From Isosphaera sp. (GTDB taxonomy: Bacteria; Planctomycetota; Planctomycetia; Gemmatales; Gemmataceae), in assembly GCA_013822345.1 (NCBI GenBank), contig PNKH01000008.1, positions 1-64,000 on the forward strand: 64,000 bases of DNA. Reading direction: 5' to 3'. Each line of letters starts with the position of its first letter. Positions within the stretch are counted from its first letter, which is position 1. The notes below the pieces were generated by a model. It was not told the origin of the DNA. It searched no databases and saw nothing but the letters and a program-made list of their open reading frames with translations. Below, piece after piece: positions 30,719 to 40,432 of this stretch. The position numbers and the translations under genes are program-made.

Positions 30719-31945
30719 TCACTCCTTCGTCACCGGCCGCAGCAGCCGGGCGGCGTACCGGCCCAGCCGCACCAGCAGCAGCCGGTTCAGGTATCCGGTC
30801 GTCGCCTTCGCCCCGACCTTCCCGAGCAGCTTCCCGACCACGTTCGAGCTCACCCCCACCCCGACCAGGTTCATCGCCTCGTGGAACAGCTGGTCGTACT
30901 GGTCCTCGGCCAGCTTCTCCCACTCCGCCCCCTGGCCGGCCAGGTACGCGTTGAAGAACACCCGCCCCAACAGCACCGCCGTCCCGGTCCGCCCGGCCCG
31001 CAGGTGGTACACCCGGCACAGGTCGGTCAGCAGCGAGAACGCGTAGAACAGCGCCGCCCCCGAGTCCACGGTCGCGTTCGGGGACACCGCCGTCACCACC
31101 CAGATCCGGCTCCCCCAGTACTTGATCCGGGCCTCGGCGGCGGCGTCCAGCTCGGCCTGGAACCAGTCCCGGAACCGGACGAACCACTCCTCGGTCGAGG
31201 CGAACTTGTCCGGGTTCAGGAGGTCCAGCCGGGCCACCCGCAGCCGCCCCTGCGCCTCGTCGGACAGGCCGAGGGCCGCGAGCATCCTCCGGTCCGCCGG
31301 GGTGTCGAGCGGGTACGCCCGCAGATACCCCTCGACCTGGGCCCGGGCCTCCGCGTTCTTCCGGGCCGCCAGCCACCGCAGCCGGGTCCGCTTCGACAGC
31401 TCCGCGATCCCCTTCACCCGCAGCTGCCGGTTCTCCCGCAGCCGGAAGTACACCACCAGGAACCGGAGGAAGGCGTACAGGACGCACACCCCGAACAGGA
31501 CCAGGCCGGCGTACCCGGTGTACCGGGCCCACTCCGGGGCGGCGGCCAGCGCGGCCAGCAGTTGGGCCGTCTGGTTGAACAGGAAGATGCCGAACACCCC
31601 GGCCGTCCCGAGCAGGAAGGCGAGGGCGAGCGGCGACCCGAACCACCCGAGCCAGCCGAGGCCGGTCGGGTCGGCGTTCAGGAGGAGGTCGGCCTCCTCC
31701 ATCTCCCGGGCGGCCTGCTCCTCGTCGAGCAGCCGGAGCCGGGCCTGGTCCTCGGGGGAGAGCGGGGCGAGGTCGGCCGGCACCTGCGGCGGCCGGCCGA
31801 GTTCCGTCTCCCCCGGGCGGAGTTCGAGGTCCGGGTCGGCCGGCGCGCCGGTCCCCAGGTAGTTGGGGTCCGGCGGGACGGGTACGGTGCCGGCGCCCGG
31901 CACCCCGATCCGCATGTCGTCCCACGTCTTCGGGTCCGCACTCAT
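30719..31945 (-). CDS. DUF697/YcjF-like membrane protein
   Basis: 408 residues from ATG at 31945; a start at 31972 (GTG/ATG context) is an alternative. After a proline-rich, acidic N-terminus there are two transmembrane helices near residues 100-160 (SPLALAFLLGTAGVFGIFLF and YAGLVLFGVCVLYAFLRFLV). A C-terminal region resembling DUF697 follows, with IKYWGSRIWVVTAVSPNATV, GRTGTAVLLGRVFFNAYLAG and a glycine-rich GVGVSSNVVGKLLGKVGA. Related YcjF proteins are inner-membrane proteins of unclear role, sometimes paired with a GTPase (YcjX); none is next door. Confidence 0.72.
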   Translation of the reverse strand: MSADPKTWDDMRIGVPGAGTVPVPPDPNYLGTGAPADPDLELRPGETELGRPPQVPADLAPLSPEDQARLRLLDEEQAAREMEEADLLLNADPTGLGWLGWFGSPLALAFLLGTAGVFGIFLFNQTAQLLAALAAAPEWARYTGYAGLVLFGVCVLYAFLRFLVVYFRLRENRQLRVKGIAELSKRTRLRWLAARKNAEARAQVEGYLRAYPLDTPADRRMLAALGLSDEAQGRLRVARLDLLNPDKFASTEEWFVRFRDWFQAELDAAAEARIKYWGSRIWVVTAVSPNATVDSGAALFYAFSLLTDLCRVYHLRAGRTGTAVLLGRVFFNAYLAGQGAEWEKLAEDQYDQLFHEAMNLVGVGVSSNVVGKLLGKVGAKATTGYLNRLLLVRLGRYAARLLRPVTKE

Positions 31946-32052
31946 GGTCGTGTCCCCCTGCGGCGCGGCCATTGTACCCGACTTGCGGGCGGCCCGCGCG
32001 GTGCCTAAGTTGAACCCGTTCCCGGTCGACCCGCAACCCCCGGAGGCCCGCC

Positions 32053-32658
32053 GTGACCGGCGACCCCGCGCCCCCTAACCCCCGATCCCGGCCGACCGCC
32101 CTGGCCCTCGCCGTCGCCGGCGTCCTCCTCGCCGGGCTGCTGTCGCTCGCGTTCTCGGACCTGCCGGCGGCCGTCAAGCCGTGGAACCTGTCGGTCGTCG
32201 GGGCGGTCGGGCTGTTCGCCGCCGCCCGGGTCGGGCTGCTCCCAGGGCTGGGGCTGACGGCCCTCGCGCTGGCCCTCAAAGATGCGGTCGTCTACCTGAC
32301 GACCGGGATGGAGCCGTACCCGCCGTCGTACCTGTACTTCCCCGGGTACGCCGTCCTCGGCTGGGCGCTGCTCCGGCGGACCGGGTCGCCGGTCCGGATC
32401 GGGGCGACCGCCGTCGGGGCGAGCCTGCTGTTCTTCCTCGTGTCGAACTTCGTGAGCTGGGTCGAGCACGCCCTGCCGTATGACGATTCGCTCGCCGGGC
32501 TGCTCCATTCGTACGCCGCCGGGCTGCCGTTCTACACCGGCACCCTGCTCGGGGACGTGGGGTTCACCGCCGCCCTGTTCGCGGCGCACGCCGCCCTGTG
32601 CCCGGCGGCGGTCCCGGCGGTGGTCCCCGCGGGCCGCGACTCGGAGGGCACCCGGTGA
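32053..32658 (+). CDS. DUF6580-like integral membrane protein
   Basis: 201 residues from GTG at 32053. About five hydrophobic helices, including LALAVAGVLLAGLLSLAF, VVGAVGLFAAARVGLLPGL and VGASLLFFLVSNFVSW, with a loop PYPPSYLYFPGYA. The pattern matches DUF6580 proteins, which resemble S-components of energy-coupling factor transporters, but no ECF partners are present. The stop overlaps the next gene's start (GTGA). Confidence 0.75.
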   Translation: MTGDPAPPNPRSRPTALALAVAGVLLAGLLSLAFSDLPAAVKPWNLSVVGAVGLFAAARVGLLPGLGLTALALALKDAVVYLTTGMEPYPPSYLYFPGYAVLGWALLRRTGSPVRIGATAVGASLLFFLVSNFVSWVEHALPYDDSLAGLLHSYAAGLPFYTGTLLGDVGFTAALFAAHAALCPAAVPAVVPAGRDSEGTR

Positions 32659-32945
32659 AGTACGCCGCCGTGATCGAGTACAGCCAGGACCAGGTGCTGG
32701 TGAACGCCCACCGGCCGGCCCACCGGGCGTACCTCACCTCGCTGGTCGAGAAGGACCAGTTGTTCGCGTCCGGCCCGTTCGAGGACGGGTACGGGGCACT
32801 GATCATCTACGAGGCGGAGTCGGCGGAGGGGGCCGAGGAGCTGATCCGGGCCGACCCGTTCCACGCCGCCGGGGTGTTCCTGCGGTGGACCGTCCGGCCG
32901 TGGAAGATGGTGTTCTCGAACCCGCGCCTGATGCCCCCGGCGTGA
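32655..32945 (+). CDS. YciI family protein
   Basis: 96 residues, GTG at 32655 overlapping the previous stop by 4 bases. Ferredoxin-like alpha/beta barrel of the YciI family; conserved pieces are the His near 18-23 (RPAHRAYL), the central FASGPFEDGYGALIIYEAES and ADPFHAAGVFLRWTVRPW, the last containing the conserved DPF. YciI-like proteins are small dimeric proteins, some with chloromuconolactone dehalogenase-like activity; the substrate here is unknown. Part of a three-gene operon. Confidence 0.88.
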   Translation: MKYAAVIEYSQDQVLVNAHRPAHRAYLTSLVEKDQLFASGPFEDGYGALIIYEAESAEGAEELIRADPFHAAGVFLRWTVRPWKMVFSNPRLMPPA

Positions 32946-32949
32946 CCGG

Positions 32950-33303
32950 ATGAGCGACGTGGAACTGGCGGTCACCCGGGCGAAGGCGCTGGAGGCCCTG
33001 TTGGCGCAGGCCGGGGCGGCCGGGAAGGGGCTGCACGAGAAGGTGACGAGCGCGGAGGGCCGGCTCCCGCCGCCGCTGGTGAAGAAGCTCCGGTTCGTCG
33101 CCACCGTGCGGAACAAGATCGTCCACGAGGCGGACTACCAGCGGATCGACGACCGGGCCGGGTTCGTGCGGGCCTGCGACGAGGCCGAGGCGGAGTTGCG
33201 GGCGCTTCTCGCCCCCGCCGGCGGGAGCCTGCGGCGATGGGTGTTGGTGCTGGCGGCCGTGGCGGTGGTCCTGCTCGCCGTGCTGGTGTGGCGGCTGGTG
33301 TAG
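32950..33303 (+). CDS. Small protein with C-terminal transmembrane anchor
   Basis: 117 residues, four bases after the YciI gene. Residues 40-90 (LVKKLRFVATVRNKIVHEAD) resemble DUF4145-like/HEPN-type helical segments with the R-x-x-x-x-H spacing (RNKIVH). The last 20 residues (VLVLAAVAVVLLAVLVWRLV) form a tail anchor. HEPN-like RNKIVH is often part of RNase-type domains, but the match is short and no nucleotidyltransferase partner is present. Function unknown. Confidence 0.65.
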   Translation: MSDVELAVTRAKALEALLAQAGAAGKGLHEKVTSAEGRLPPPLVKKLRFVATVRNKIVHEADYQRIDDRAGFVRACDEAEAELRALLAPAGGSLRRWVLVLAAVAVVLLAVLVWRLV

Positions 33304-33308
33304 GTGGA

Positions 33309-33391
33309 GGGTGCGTCGAGGCCAGCTTCGGGCCGACGACGCACCGGGGGTCGCAGGTGCGTCGTCGCTCGCAGACTCGCTCGACGCACCC
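33309..33391. repeat. Composite palindrome P11 between convergent genes
   Basis: Outer 12-bp arms (GGGTGCGTCGAG at 33309 and its complement ending 33391) enclose an imperfect inner inverted repeat with core GACGACGCACC near 33335 and 33356. It lies 5 bases past the small tail-anchored gene and 17 bases before the Dps stop. Confidence 0.75.
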
Positions 33392-33408
33392 CACGGTCTG
33401 CGGTCCGG

Positions 33409-33924
33409 TCACCCCTGGAGGTGGGCTTCGAGGAAGTACAGGGCCTGGTCGAGGTCGCGGGACACCTCGGTGAACAGGTCGGCGGTGTCCTTGTCCCCCA
33501 GCCCGTCGGACTGGTCGATCGCCGCCCGGGTCGCCTTCCCGACGGCCGCGTACCGGTCGGCCATCGCCCGCACCACGTCCATGTCCTTGTGCGTCCCGGC
33601 GGGGAACTCCGGCGTCTGGCTCGTCGCCGCGACCTGCCGGGCGGTCCCCATCGCCACCCCGCCGAGGGCCGTGACCCGCTCGGCCAGTTGGTCGACGTGC
33701 TCCTCCACCGTGTCGGCCAGCTCGTCGAACAGCTTGTGGAGCGAGAAGAAGCTCGGCCCCTTCACGTTCCAGTGGGCGAACTTGGTCTGCGACATCAGGT
33801 CGAAGGTGTCGGCCAGCCGCTGGTTGAGCAGCGAGATCAGCTTGGCCCGGGCGTCGGCGGGGATGTCGATACGGGTCGGGAAGGCGGTCCCGGCTGCGGC
33901 CGGGGCGGCGGTGCGGGTGCTCAC
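33409..33924 (-). CDS. dps: Dps family DNA-protecting ferritin-like protein
   Basis: 171 residues. Four-helix Dps subunit that forms a dodecamer, oxidises and stores iron and shields DNA. Ferroxidase residues are visible in TKFAHWNVKGPSF (His) and LFDELADTVEEHVDQLAERV (Asp/Glu), with GTARQVAATS as the conserved connecting helix. The N-terminal 20 residues are Ala/Thr/Arg-rich and may contact DNA. Located downstream of the aldehyde dehydrogenase on the same strand, with 74 bases between. Confidence 0.93.
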   Translation of the reverse strand: MSTRTAAPAAAGTAFPTRIDIPADARAKLISLLNQRLADTFDLMSQTKFAHWNVKGPSFFSLHKLFDELADTVEEHVDQLAERVTALGGVAMGTARQVAATSQTPEFPAGTHKDMDVVRAMADRYAAVGKATRAAIDQSDGLGDKDTADLFTEVSRDLDQALYFLEAHLQG

Positions 33925-33998
33925 GCGGGGTCTCCTGTGGGTGCGGGTCCACCCTCATTCATACGCAACCGCCGTACCCGGCTTCCATCGGGCCGGCC

Positions 33999-35486
33999 TC
34001 ACGTCGCCATCGTCACCGTCTTCACCTCGGTGTACAGCTGCAGGGCGTACTGCCCCAGCTCCCGCCCGATCCCGGACATCTTGAACCCGCCGAACGGGGC
34101 GGCTGCGTCGAACACGTCGAAGCAGTTCACCCACACCGTCCCGGCCCGCAGCCCGTTCGCCAGCCGCAGCGCCTTCTTCACGTCCCGCGTCCAGACCGCC
34201 GCCGCCAGCCCGTACACCGTCCGGTTCCCGCGGGCGATCACCTCGTCCGCGTCCTTGAACTTCAGGATGCTCATCACCGGCCCGAAGATCTCCTCCCGGG
34301 CGATCCTCATCTCGTCCTTCACGTCCGCGAACACCGTCGGCTGGACGTAGTACCCGCGGTCCCCGACCCGCCCGCCGCCGGTCAGCAGCTTCGCCCCCTC
34401 GCTCTTCCCGGCGTCGATGTACCCCATGATCCGGTCCGCCTGCTCCTGCGACACCTGCGGCCCCTGCTCGACCCCCGCCTCGAACGGGTCCCCGACCCGC
34501 CGCCCCTTCGCCTTCGCCGTCACCTTGTGGACGAACTCGTCGTACACCGACTCCTGGACGAACAGCCGGCTGCCGGCGACGCAGCACTGGCCCTGGTTGA
34601 AGAACAGCCCGAAGTACGCCCCCTCGACCGCCGCGTCCAGGTCGGCGTCGGCGAACACGATGTTCGGCGACTTCCCGCCCAGCTCCAGCGACACCCGCTT
34701 CAGGTTCGAGTCGGCGGCCGCCTTCATCACGATCTTGCCGGTCGAGGTCTCGCCGGTGAACGCGATCTTGTCGACATCCATGTGGCCGCTGAGGGCGGCG
34801 CCGGCGGTCGGGCCGTACCCCGGGACGACGTTGATGACGCCGTCCGGGAAGCCGACCTCCTGGGCGAGCTGGGCGACGCGGAGGGCGGTGAGCGGGGTCT
34901 GCTCGGCGGGTTTGAGGACGACGGTGTTGCCGCAGGCGAGGGCCGGGGCCCACTTCCACGCCTGCATGAGCAGCGGGAAGTTCCACGGGATGATCTGGCC
35001 GACCACCCCGACCGGCTCGTGCCGGGTGTAGGTGAAGTACGGGCCGTCGACCGGGATGGTGCTGCCGTGGATCTTGTCCGCCCACCCGGCGTAGTACCGG
35101 TAGCACTGGAGGGTGAGGGGGAGGTCGGCGGCGAGGGAGTCGCCGAGCGGCTTGCCGTTGTCGAGCGACTCCAGGGCGGCGAGTTCGTCCTTGTGGGACT
35201 CGATCGCGTCGGCGAGCTTGTGCAGCAGCCGGCCGCGGGCGGACCCGGTCATCCGGCCCCACGGCCCGGTCTCCAGCGCCGCCCGGGCGGCCTTCACCGC
35301 CGCGTCGACGTCGGCCTTGTCGCCCTCGGCGACGCGGCAGATGACCTCGCCGGTGCTCGGGTCGAGCGTCTCGAACGCCTTGCCGCTGGCGCTCTCGACC
35401 CACTTCCCGCCGATGAGCATCTTCTGGTCGGGGACCTTGGGCCGGGCGTGCTTCGGCTTCGGGGCCGCGGCGGTGGCGGTGGACAT
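33999..35486 (-). CDS. NAD(P)-dependent aldehyde dehydrogenase
   Basis: 495 residues, ATG at 35486. Oxidises aldehydes to carboxylic acids. Active-site motifs: [12 protein letters not shown] (general base Glu) and [15 protein letters not shown] (catalytic Cys); the cofactor-binding [20 protein letters not shown] and [11 protein letters not shown] are intact. Length and motifs match the class 1/2-type aldehyde or betaine-aldehyde dehydrogenases; substrate cannot be fixed. The lipoprotein gene at 35672 is divergent. Confidence 0.93.
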   Translation of the reverse strand: MSTATAAAPKPKHARPKVPDQKMLIGGKWVESASGKAFETLDPSTGEVICRVAEGDKADVDAAVKAARAALETGPWGRMTGSARGRLLHKLADAIESHKDELAALESLDNGKPLGDSLAADLPLTLQCYRYYAGWADKIHGSTIPVDGPYFTYTRHEPVGVVGQIIPWNFPLLMQAWKWAPALACGNTVVLKPAEQTPLTALRVAQLAQEVGFPDGVINVVPGYGPTAGAALSGHMDVDKIAFTGETSTGKIVMKAAADSNLKRVSLELGGKSPNIVFADADLDAAVEGAYFGLFFNQGQCCVAGSRLFVQESVYDEFVHKVTAKAKGRRVGDPFEAGVEQGPQVSQEQADRIMGYIDAGKSEGAKLLTGGGRVGDRGYYVQPTVFADVKDEMRIAREEIFGPVMSILKFKDADEVIARGNRTVYGLAAAVWTRDVKKALRLANGLRAGTVWVNCFDVFDAAAPFGGFKMSGIGRELGQYALQLYTEVKTVTMAT

Positions 35487-35671
35487 CGGGAACTCCGGGA
35501 GAGGTGACGGGCGCCGGCCGTCATTGTGCCCCGGCGCGGCGGCGGGTCAAGGGTCCGCCCGACCCGCAGAATCCGCTCAACCATCACCACCCGCACGGTC
35601 GAATGGGAGTTTGCCAGCAAACGTCCGTCGCGCGCGGGGTCGCGGCGGGTGCGGGCAGGGAGGGCTCGCCC

Positions 35672-38600
35672 GTGAGGATGAGGAACTGGGGGGGGTGGGG
35701 GCTCCGGGCGGTGGCGGCGCTACTGCCGCTGACGCTCGCCGCGTGTCAGGCGCTGATCAAGCCGCACGCCGGGGACGGGTGCGACCCGGACTGCCCGCCG
35801 GGGGGAGACTGCCACGTCCACGTCAAGGCGTGCAAGCACCCGACGGTCATGGCCCTGGCCCACGACCTGGACCACCTGGAGAAGCACATCGACTGGTACG
35901 GGAGCGCGGTGGCCAAGGTCCCGGACGTGTGGGGCCAGGCCCGGCTGACCCAGTACCGGGAGGAGTTCGAGCAGCAGATGGCCGCCCAGCTCGGCCAGTT
36001 CTCGGTCAAGCTCGCCGGGTCGACGTCCCGGAGCGACCAGTCGTACCTCGCGTACGCCATGGCCATCAGCGCGGCCGCCGGGGGCATCCCGACCTTACCC
36101 CCGCTGGCGACCGACGCGGTTCAGCGGAGCAAGGGGGACGAGAGCTACACCCGGGTGGTCGGGAAGTACCTGGGCGGGCCGGACACGATCGGCCTGGAGC
36201 CGTCGACCGAGTTGGCCCAGCGGAAGCGGTTCCTCGACCTGCTGAACCAGCTCCGGCGGGAGAACGAGGGGTCGGACACGGCCGACGGCCCGGGGTACTC
36301 GCTCGACCTGATCCGGATCCCGGTGTCGATCCTGCCGGGCAAGCGGACCGACGTCGGGCACGGGGCCGAGGTGACCATGACCATCAACCCGGTGCTCGGG
36401 GACGACCTCCTGCCGATGACGTTCCGGAACCTGGTGGTGAACGACCTCGTCGGCCAGATCGGGTTCCCGCTCACCCGGTTCCTCGACGACGACCGGCTGG
36501 CGAAGCCGGACGAGCGGATCCTCCGGACGGAGATCCAGACCTACCTCCAGGGGCTGGAGGCGGGCAAGACCGTCCCCGCGATGATGCCGCCGGCCAAGGG
36601 GGCGCCGGCCGCGGGGGTAACGCCGCAGCCGGCCAAGGGGACCGATCCGGCCAAGGTGTCGCCGCAGCAGTTGTACGGGGCGAGGGCGGCCGAGAGGGCG
36701 TTCTCCCGGGAAGTCCCGGGGCGGCCTAAGCGGGCCGCCCCGCCGGCCGCCTCGCAGACCCTGGACAGCGCCCGGAAGTACACCCAGAACAACTTCGTGC
36801 CGACCCTCGCCCTCCCGCGGCCGGGTTTCGCCAACGGGCTGGACACCAAGCAGGCGTTCCCCAGCTCGCAACTCCTCGACGTGTACGGGTACCGGTACGG
36901 GTTCGAGATCGCGTTCGGCGCCCAGCAGGCCCTCGGCGACCAGATCGACCGGAACCGGTACGTGTCCCTGCCGGACGTCCAGGCATACCTGCGGGAGGAA
37001 CTGCGGGCCGCGTACCAGTTCCTGGCCCAGCCCCAGAACCAGCACCTGTGGCACTTCTGCGACCCGCACCTGGTGACCACGGTCCGGTCGCAGCAGTGGG
37101 GCGAGGTGGAGAAGCGGCGGGAGCAGTTCGAGGAGGAGGTGCGGAACCTGACCGATTCGGAGAAGGTCGCGCTGAGCGACCGGAAGGACGAGAAGGGCAA
37201 CCTCGTGAAGGACGCCGCCGGGAAAGTCGTGCAGGACCCGACCCCGGTCGGGAAGACCCGCCAGTTCTCGGTCACCTCGGCCCTGGCGTGGGCCATCCTG
37301 GTCGACTCGGCCCTGCTCACCGACCGGCTGATCCGGGACATGAAGGAGACGGCGTCGGCCAAGGGGGTCGGGCTGGCCGGGTGCCGGCAGTGGCTCCCGT
37401 ACTACCTGCCGGAGCCGCCGCCGGACGCCCGGGCGGCGTTCAACGAGTACGTCAAGCTCCGGTGGCCGGTCCGGGTGTTCGCCCTCGACCCGTACACCGA
37501 GCAGCAGAACGTCGCCGACAGCCTGAGCACCCGGCGGGAGCTGCAGCTGGCCCTGTCGGTCGCGTTCACCCAGGGGGCGATCGGGACCAACGCCCTGCTC
37601 CAGTACGCCCGCCGGCTGGAGGCCGAGTACGAGACCATCGCCCTGAACAACACCCAGGTCGGGTTCGGGCACGGGGAGAACGTGTTCGGGTGGCGGTTCT
37701 ACCCCCGGTTCCAGACCCCGGACACCCGGTCGAACCTGACCGTCCTGGTCCGGGACACCCTGGTCGGCGGGCCGAACAAGAACGCCCTGCTCCGGGAGCG
37801 GCGGCTGGAGCCCGGGCCGCGGGAGTGCGTGGCGGTGGTGATGATGCCGTCGTTCGTCCCGTACGCCACCGTCGACACCACCACCAACTGGTTCGGGCTG
37901 GCCAACCCGAAGCACAAGGTGCTGGACCACACCCAGGCGGTGAAGCTGAGCCGGACCGTCCAGGCGATCAAGACGTGCGGCCCCGGGGCCGCGGCCGACG
38001 CCGCCTGCTACCGGGACGGGGAGCTCGGCCGGCTCCTCCGCCGGGCCGAGCAGCTGGAGGCCCGGCTCCCGACCCAGACGCTGATCACCCCGGTCCCGAT
38101 CCTGAACACCCTCGGCGGGTTCGCCATGTTCAGCAACGGGACGACCGACCTGGCCCCGGAGCTGTACGGGTGGTACGGGGCCCCCGGGGTGCACACCGAC
38201 AAGGAGACGACGCTGTTCCTGGTCGGGGACCAGTTCAGCCCGCTCCGCACCCGGGTGATCGTCGGGAACCAGCGGGTCCCGGTCCCGTCCGACAACGTCA
38301 CGGCCCCGCCCGCGGCGGCCGACGCCGCGGCGGCCGACGCCGCCGCAGCCCCGGCCCCGGCGGCCACCGCGACCGTACACCAGCGGCTGCTGAGCCGGCA
38401 GGTGATGCAGGTGACCCTGACCCCGACCGCCGAGAAGCCGCTCGCCACCGTGACCGGCCCGGACCAGCAGCGGTACGTCACCGTCCACGTGGCCACCCCG
38501 TACGGGGTCACCCGGGAGGTGCTCATCCCGGTGGTCGGGGGCGAGGCGGCCCCGGCCGACCCGGGGCCGAAGCCCGGGTTCACCGTCGGGGACGCCAAGC

Positions 38601-39265
38601 TGACGGTCAGGTACGCCCTGCGGCCGGCCGACCTGACGCGGCCCGAAACCCCCGTGGCGGTCGGGGTCGAGCAGGCGAAGCTGAAGTTCCAGTGGGTGAA
38701 CCCGCTCGGGGTCGCCCCGGAGAAGCTCGAGGTCTACCTCGTGTTCGACGTCGACGGGGTGGAGGTCACCGTCCCCTGCCGGTGCGGGGCCGCCGCGACC
38801 GCCACCGGGGCCGGCGAGGTGGTGATCGAGGAGACCGAGCTGAAGCGGGTGGCGGCCCACCTGTTCAACCAGCCGGTGGTCCGCAGGCGGGCGGCCGAGG
38901 GGAAGCTGGCCGACGGGCTGACCACCAAGACCGTCCTCGTCGTCCCCGTGGCCGACCCGCTCAAGCCGGGCGGCCAGGTCGCCCAGCCGGTCGCGGCGAA
39001 CGACCAGTTGAAGGTCGAGTTCAAGGCGGTCGGGTACTGCCAGGCGGACGAGTTGGAGGCGGGGAAGAAGCCGGAGGACAAGTGCCCGGAGCCGAAGAAG
39101 GACGCCGAGAAGCCCAAGGAGAAGGGGAAGGGCAAGGGGAAGGGGAAGGACGACGATGACGACGACCGGGCGGCCCCGCCCCCGCTCGCCCCGCCGCCGA
39201 CCCTGCCGCTCCCGCCGGTCGCCATCCCCATGGCACCGCCGATGCCGGCGCCGGTCGAGCGGTGA
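35672..39265 (+). CDS. Very large lipoprotein of unknown function
   Basis: 1197 residues if it starts at GTG 35672 (GGGAGGG seven bases upstream); ATG 35678 is an alternative with poorer spacing. The lipobox LTLAAC is near residue 22, and a Cys/His-rich segment follows (CDPDCPPGGDCHVHVKACKH). The bulk is soluble with no recognised domain, interrupted near residue 890 by an Ala/Asp low-complexity repeat (AADAAAADAAAAPAPAATAT). It ends in a Lys/Glu/Asp-rich and proline-rich tail. It probably sits on an envelope membrane facing the periplasm. It is one of the longest unexplained genes here; it ends at a strong bidirectional hairpin. Confidence 0.75.
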   Translation: MRMRNWGGWGLRAVAALLPLTLAACQALIKPHAGDGCDPDCPPGGDCHVHVKACKHPTVMALAHDLDHLEKHIDWYGSAVAKVPDVWGQARLTQYREEFEQQMAAQLGQFSVKLAGSTSRSDQSYLAYAMAISAAAGGIPTLPPLATDAVQRSKGDESYTRVVGKYLGGPDTIGLEPSTELAQRKRFLDLLNQLRRENEGSDTADGPGYSLDLIRIPVSILPGKRTDVGHGAEVTMTINPVLGDDLLPMTFRNLVVNDLVGQIGFPLTRFLDDDRLAKPDERILRTEIQTYLQGLEAGKTVPAMMPPAKGAPAAGVTPQPAKGTDPAKVSPQQLYGARAAERAFSREVPGRPKRAAPPAASQTLDSARKYTQNNFVPTLALPRPGFANGLDTKQAFPSSQLLDVYGYRYGFEIAFGAQQALGDQIDRNRYVSLPDVQAYLREELRAAYQFLAQPQNQHLWHFCDPHLVTTVRSQQWGEVEKRREQFEEEVRNLTDSEKVALSDRKDEKGNLVKDAAGKVVQDPTPVGKTRQFSVTSALAWAILVDSALLTDRLIRDMKETASAKGVGLAGCRQWLPYYLPEPPPDARAAFNEYVKLRWPVRVFALDPYTEQQNVADSLSTRRELQLALSVAFTQGAIGTNALLQYARRLEAEYETIALNNTQVGFGHGENVFGWRFYPRFQTPDTRSNLTVLVRDTLVGGPNKNALLRERRLEPGPRECVAVVMMPSFVPYATVDTTTNWFGLANPKHKVLDHTQAVKLSRTVQAIKTCGPGAAADAACYRDGELGRLLRRAEQLEARLPTQTLITPVPILNTLGGFAMFSNGTTDLAPELYGWYGAPGVHTDKETTLFLVGDQFSPLRTRVIVGNQRVPVPSDNVTAPPAAADAAAADAAAAPAPAATATVHQRLLSRQVMQVTLTPTAEKPLATVTGPDQQRYVTVHVATPYGVTREVLIPVVGGEAAPADPGPKPGFTVGDAKLTVRYALRPADLTRPETPVAVGVEQAKLKFQWVNPLGVAPEKLEVYLVFDVDGVEVTVPCRCGAAATATGAGEVVIEETELKRVAAHLFNQPVVRRRAAEGKLADGLTTKTVLVVPVADPLKPGGQVAQPVAANDQLKVEFKAVGYCQADELEAGKKPEDKCPEPKKDAEKPKEKGKGKGKGKDDDDDDRAAPPPLAPPPTLPLPPVAIPMAPPMPAPVER

Positions 39266-39282
39266 CCACGTCGTGACCCGAC

Positions 39283-39311
39283 ACCCCGGCCCGGGTTACC
39301 CGGGCCGGGGT
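39283..39311. terminator. Bidirectional hairpin between convergent genes
   Basis: Perfect 13-bp stem (39283-39295 with 39299-39311) around TTA, between the stop of the large lipoprotein (39265) and the stop of the methyltransferase (39343). No U-run on either strand. Confidence 0.75.
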
Positions 39312-39342
39312 ACTTCCGCCCCGACCCGGCGACCACCCCGCC

Positions 39343-40320
39343 TCACCCGACCCGCTCCCACGTCTGCCGCAGCAGCACGGTCGGGGCCGGGGCGCCGCGG
39401 AACTGCCAGTTCCACGACTCGCTCCCGAACACGCACCGGTACAGCCGGGCCGCCTGCACCGGGCGGCGGAGCATCAGCGGGACCGCCCGCAGCCAGATCG
39501 GCACCCCGCGGGCCGAGTGGATCCGCCGGCGCGACGCGGCCAGGCACGCCTCGGACGTCAGCCGGTAGTCCTCCGTCCCGTCCTCCTCGTCGACCAGACG
39601 GAAGTACCCCTCGGCGCACCGCTCCAGTTGCCCCCGCACCGGGTACCACCCGCCGAACCCCTGCGACAGCACCCGGGCGAAGTGGAACTCCTCCGAGTCC
39701 CGCCGGAACGCGCCCGGCGGCCTCAGCAGGTCGGCCGGGTCCGGCCGCCGGCGGAAGTGGATCGCCGTGGTCACGAACCTCGCCCCCGCGGTCTCCGGGT
39801 CGAGCAGCCGGTGGACGGTCGAGAACAGGTGGCGGTAGATCGCGTCGTCCCGCCCGGCCGCGGCGTCCTCCGGCTGGGCGAAGTGCTCGAGCGACCCGTT
39901 CGCGATGACGGCGTCGAACTGCCCGTCCCACTCCGGCCCGAGGTGCTTGTAGTTCTCCAGCCGGACGTTCAGCCCGGCCGCCGCGTTCCGCCGCACCTGC
40001 TCGGGCGACACGGTGACGCCCCAGCCCTTCGCCCCGCGGTCCCGGGCCGCCCGCAGGACGCGGCCGTACCCGCACCCGATGTCGAGCAGGCGGCTGCCGC
40101 GGGTCACCCCGGCCCGGTCGAGCAGCGCCTCGGCCTGGCGGGCCTGGGCCGCCTCGTAGGGGCGGTCCGGGTCGCCCTCGTACATCCCGTCGGTCAGGTC
40201 GGTGAACCCGCACCGGGTCATGAACGCGTCGAACAGGGAGTAGCAGGTCACCACTCGGCCGGCGGTCGGGGCGGCGGCGACGGCCGGGTCGGTCGCGCGG
40301 GCAGGTTCGGCGGCGGTCAC
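39343..40320 (-). CDS. SAM-dependent methyltransferase, cyclopropane-fatty-acid-synthase-like
   Basis: 325 residues. Motif I is RLLDIGCGYGRVLRAARDRG (SAM-binding). GVTVSPEQVRRN and the downstream GSLEHFAQPEDA are typical of the CFA/mycolic-acid synthase group. An N-terminal helical region (YSLFDAFMTRCGFTDLTDGMY) resembles the lipid-facing part of these enzymes, while the C-terminal half is divergent and ends in FGSESWNWQFRG. Likely modifies unsaturated lipids or a related small molecule; substrate unproven. Confidence 0.82.
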   Translation of the reverse strand: MTAAEPARATDPAVAAAPTAGRVVTCYSLFDAFMTRCGFTDLTDGMYEGDPDRPYEAAQARQAEALLDRAGVTRGSRLLDIGCGYGRVLRAARDRGAKGWGVTVSPEQVRRNAAAGLNVRLENYKHLGPEWDGQFDAVIANGSLEHFAQPEDAAAGRDDAIYRHLFSTVHRLLDPETAGARFVTTAIHFRRRPDPADLLRPPGAFRRDSEEFHFARVLSQGFGGWYPVRGQLERCAEGYFRLVDEEDGTEDYRLTSEACLAASRRRIHSARGVPIWLRAVPLMLRRPVQAARLYRCVFGSESWNWQFRGAPAPTVLLRQTWERVG

Positions 40321-40432
40321 GGGAAGCTCCTTCGCGCCGGACGGGGCGCGGGGCGGACCGTCCCCGGGGGCGGCGACGAGCCACCCGCGGGAGCGCGGTC
40401 GGGAACGGGGTCAGGAGGAAGTCAGGGAGCGG

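Noticed and set aside
32950-33303. HEPN-type RNase toxin based on RNKIVH
   Set aside because: The motif is short, the protein is tail-anchored, and there is no nucleotidyltransferase or antitoxin partner; kept as unknown.
35504-35671. Upstream extension of the large lipoprotein to 35504
   Set aside because: The added residues are basic and proline-rich, overlap the divergent promoter region and would bury the signal peptide; GTG at 35672 has a good ribosome-binding site.
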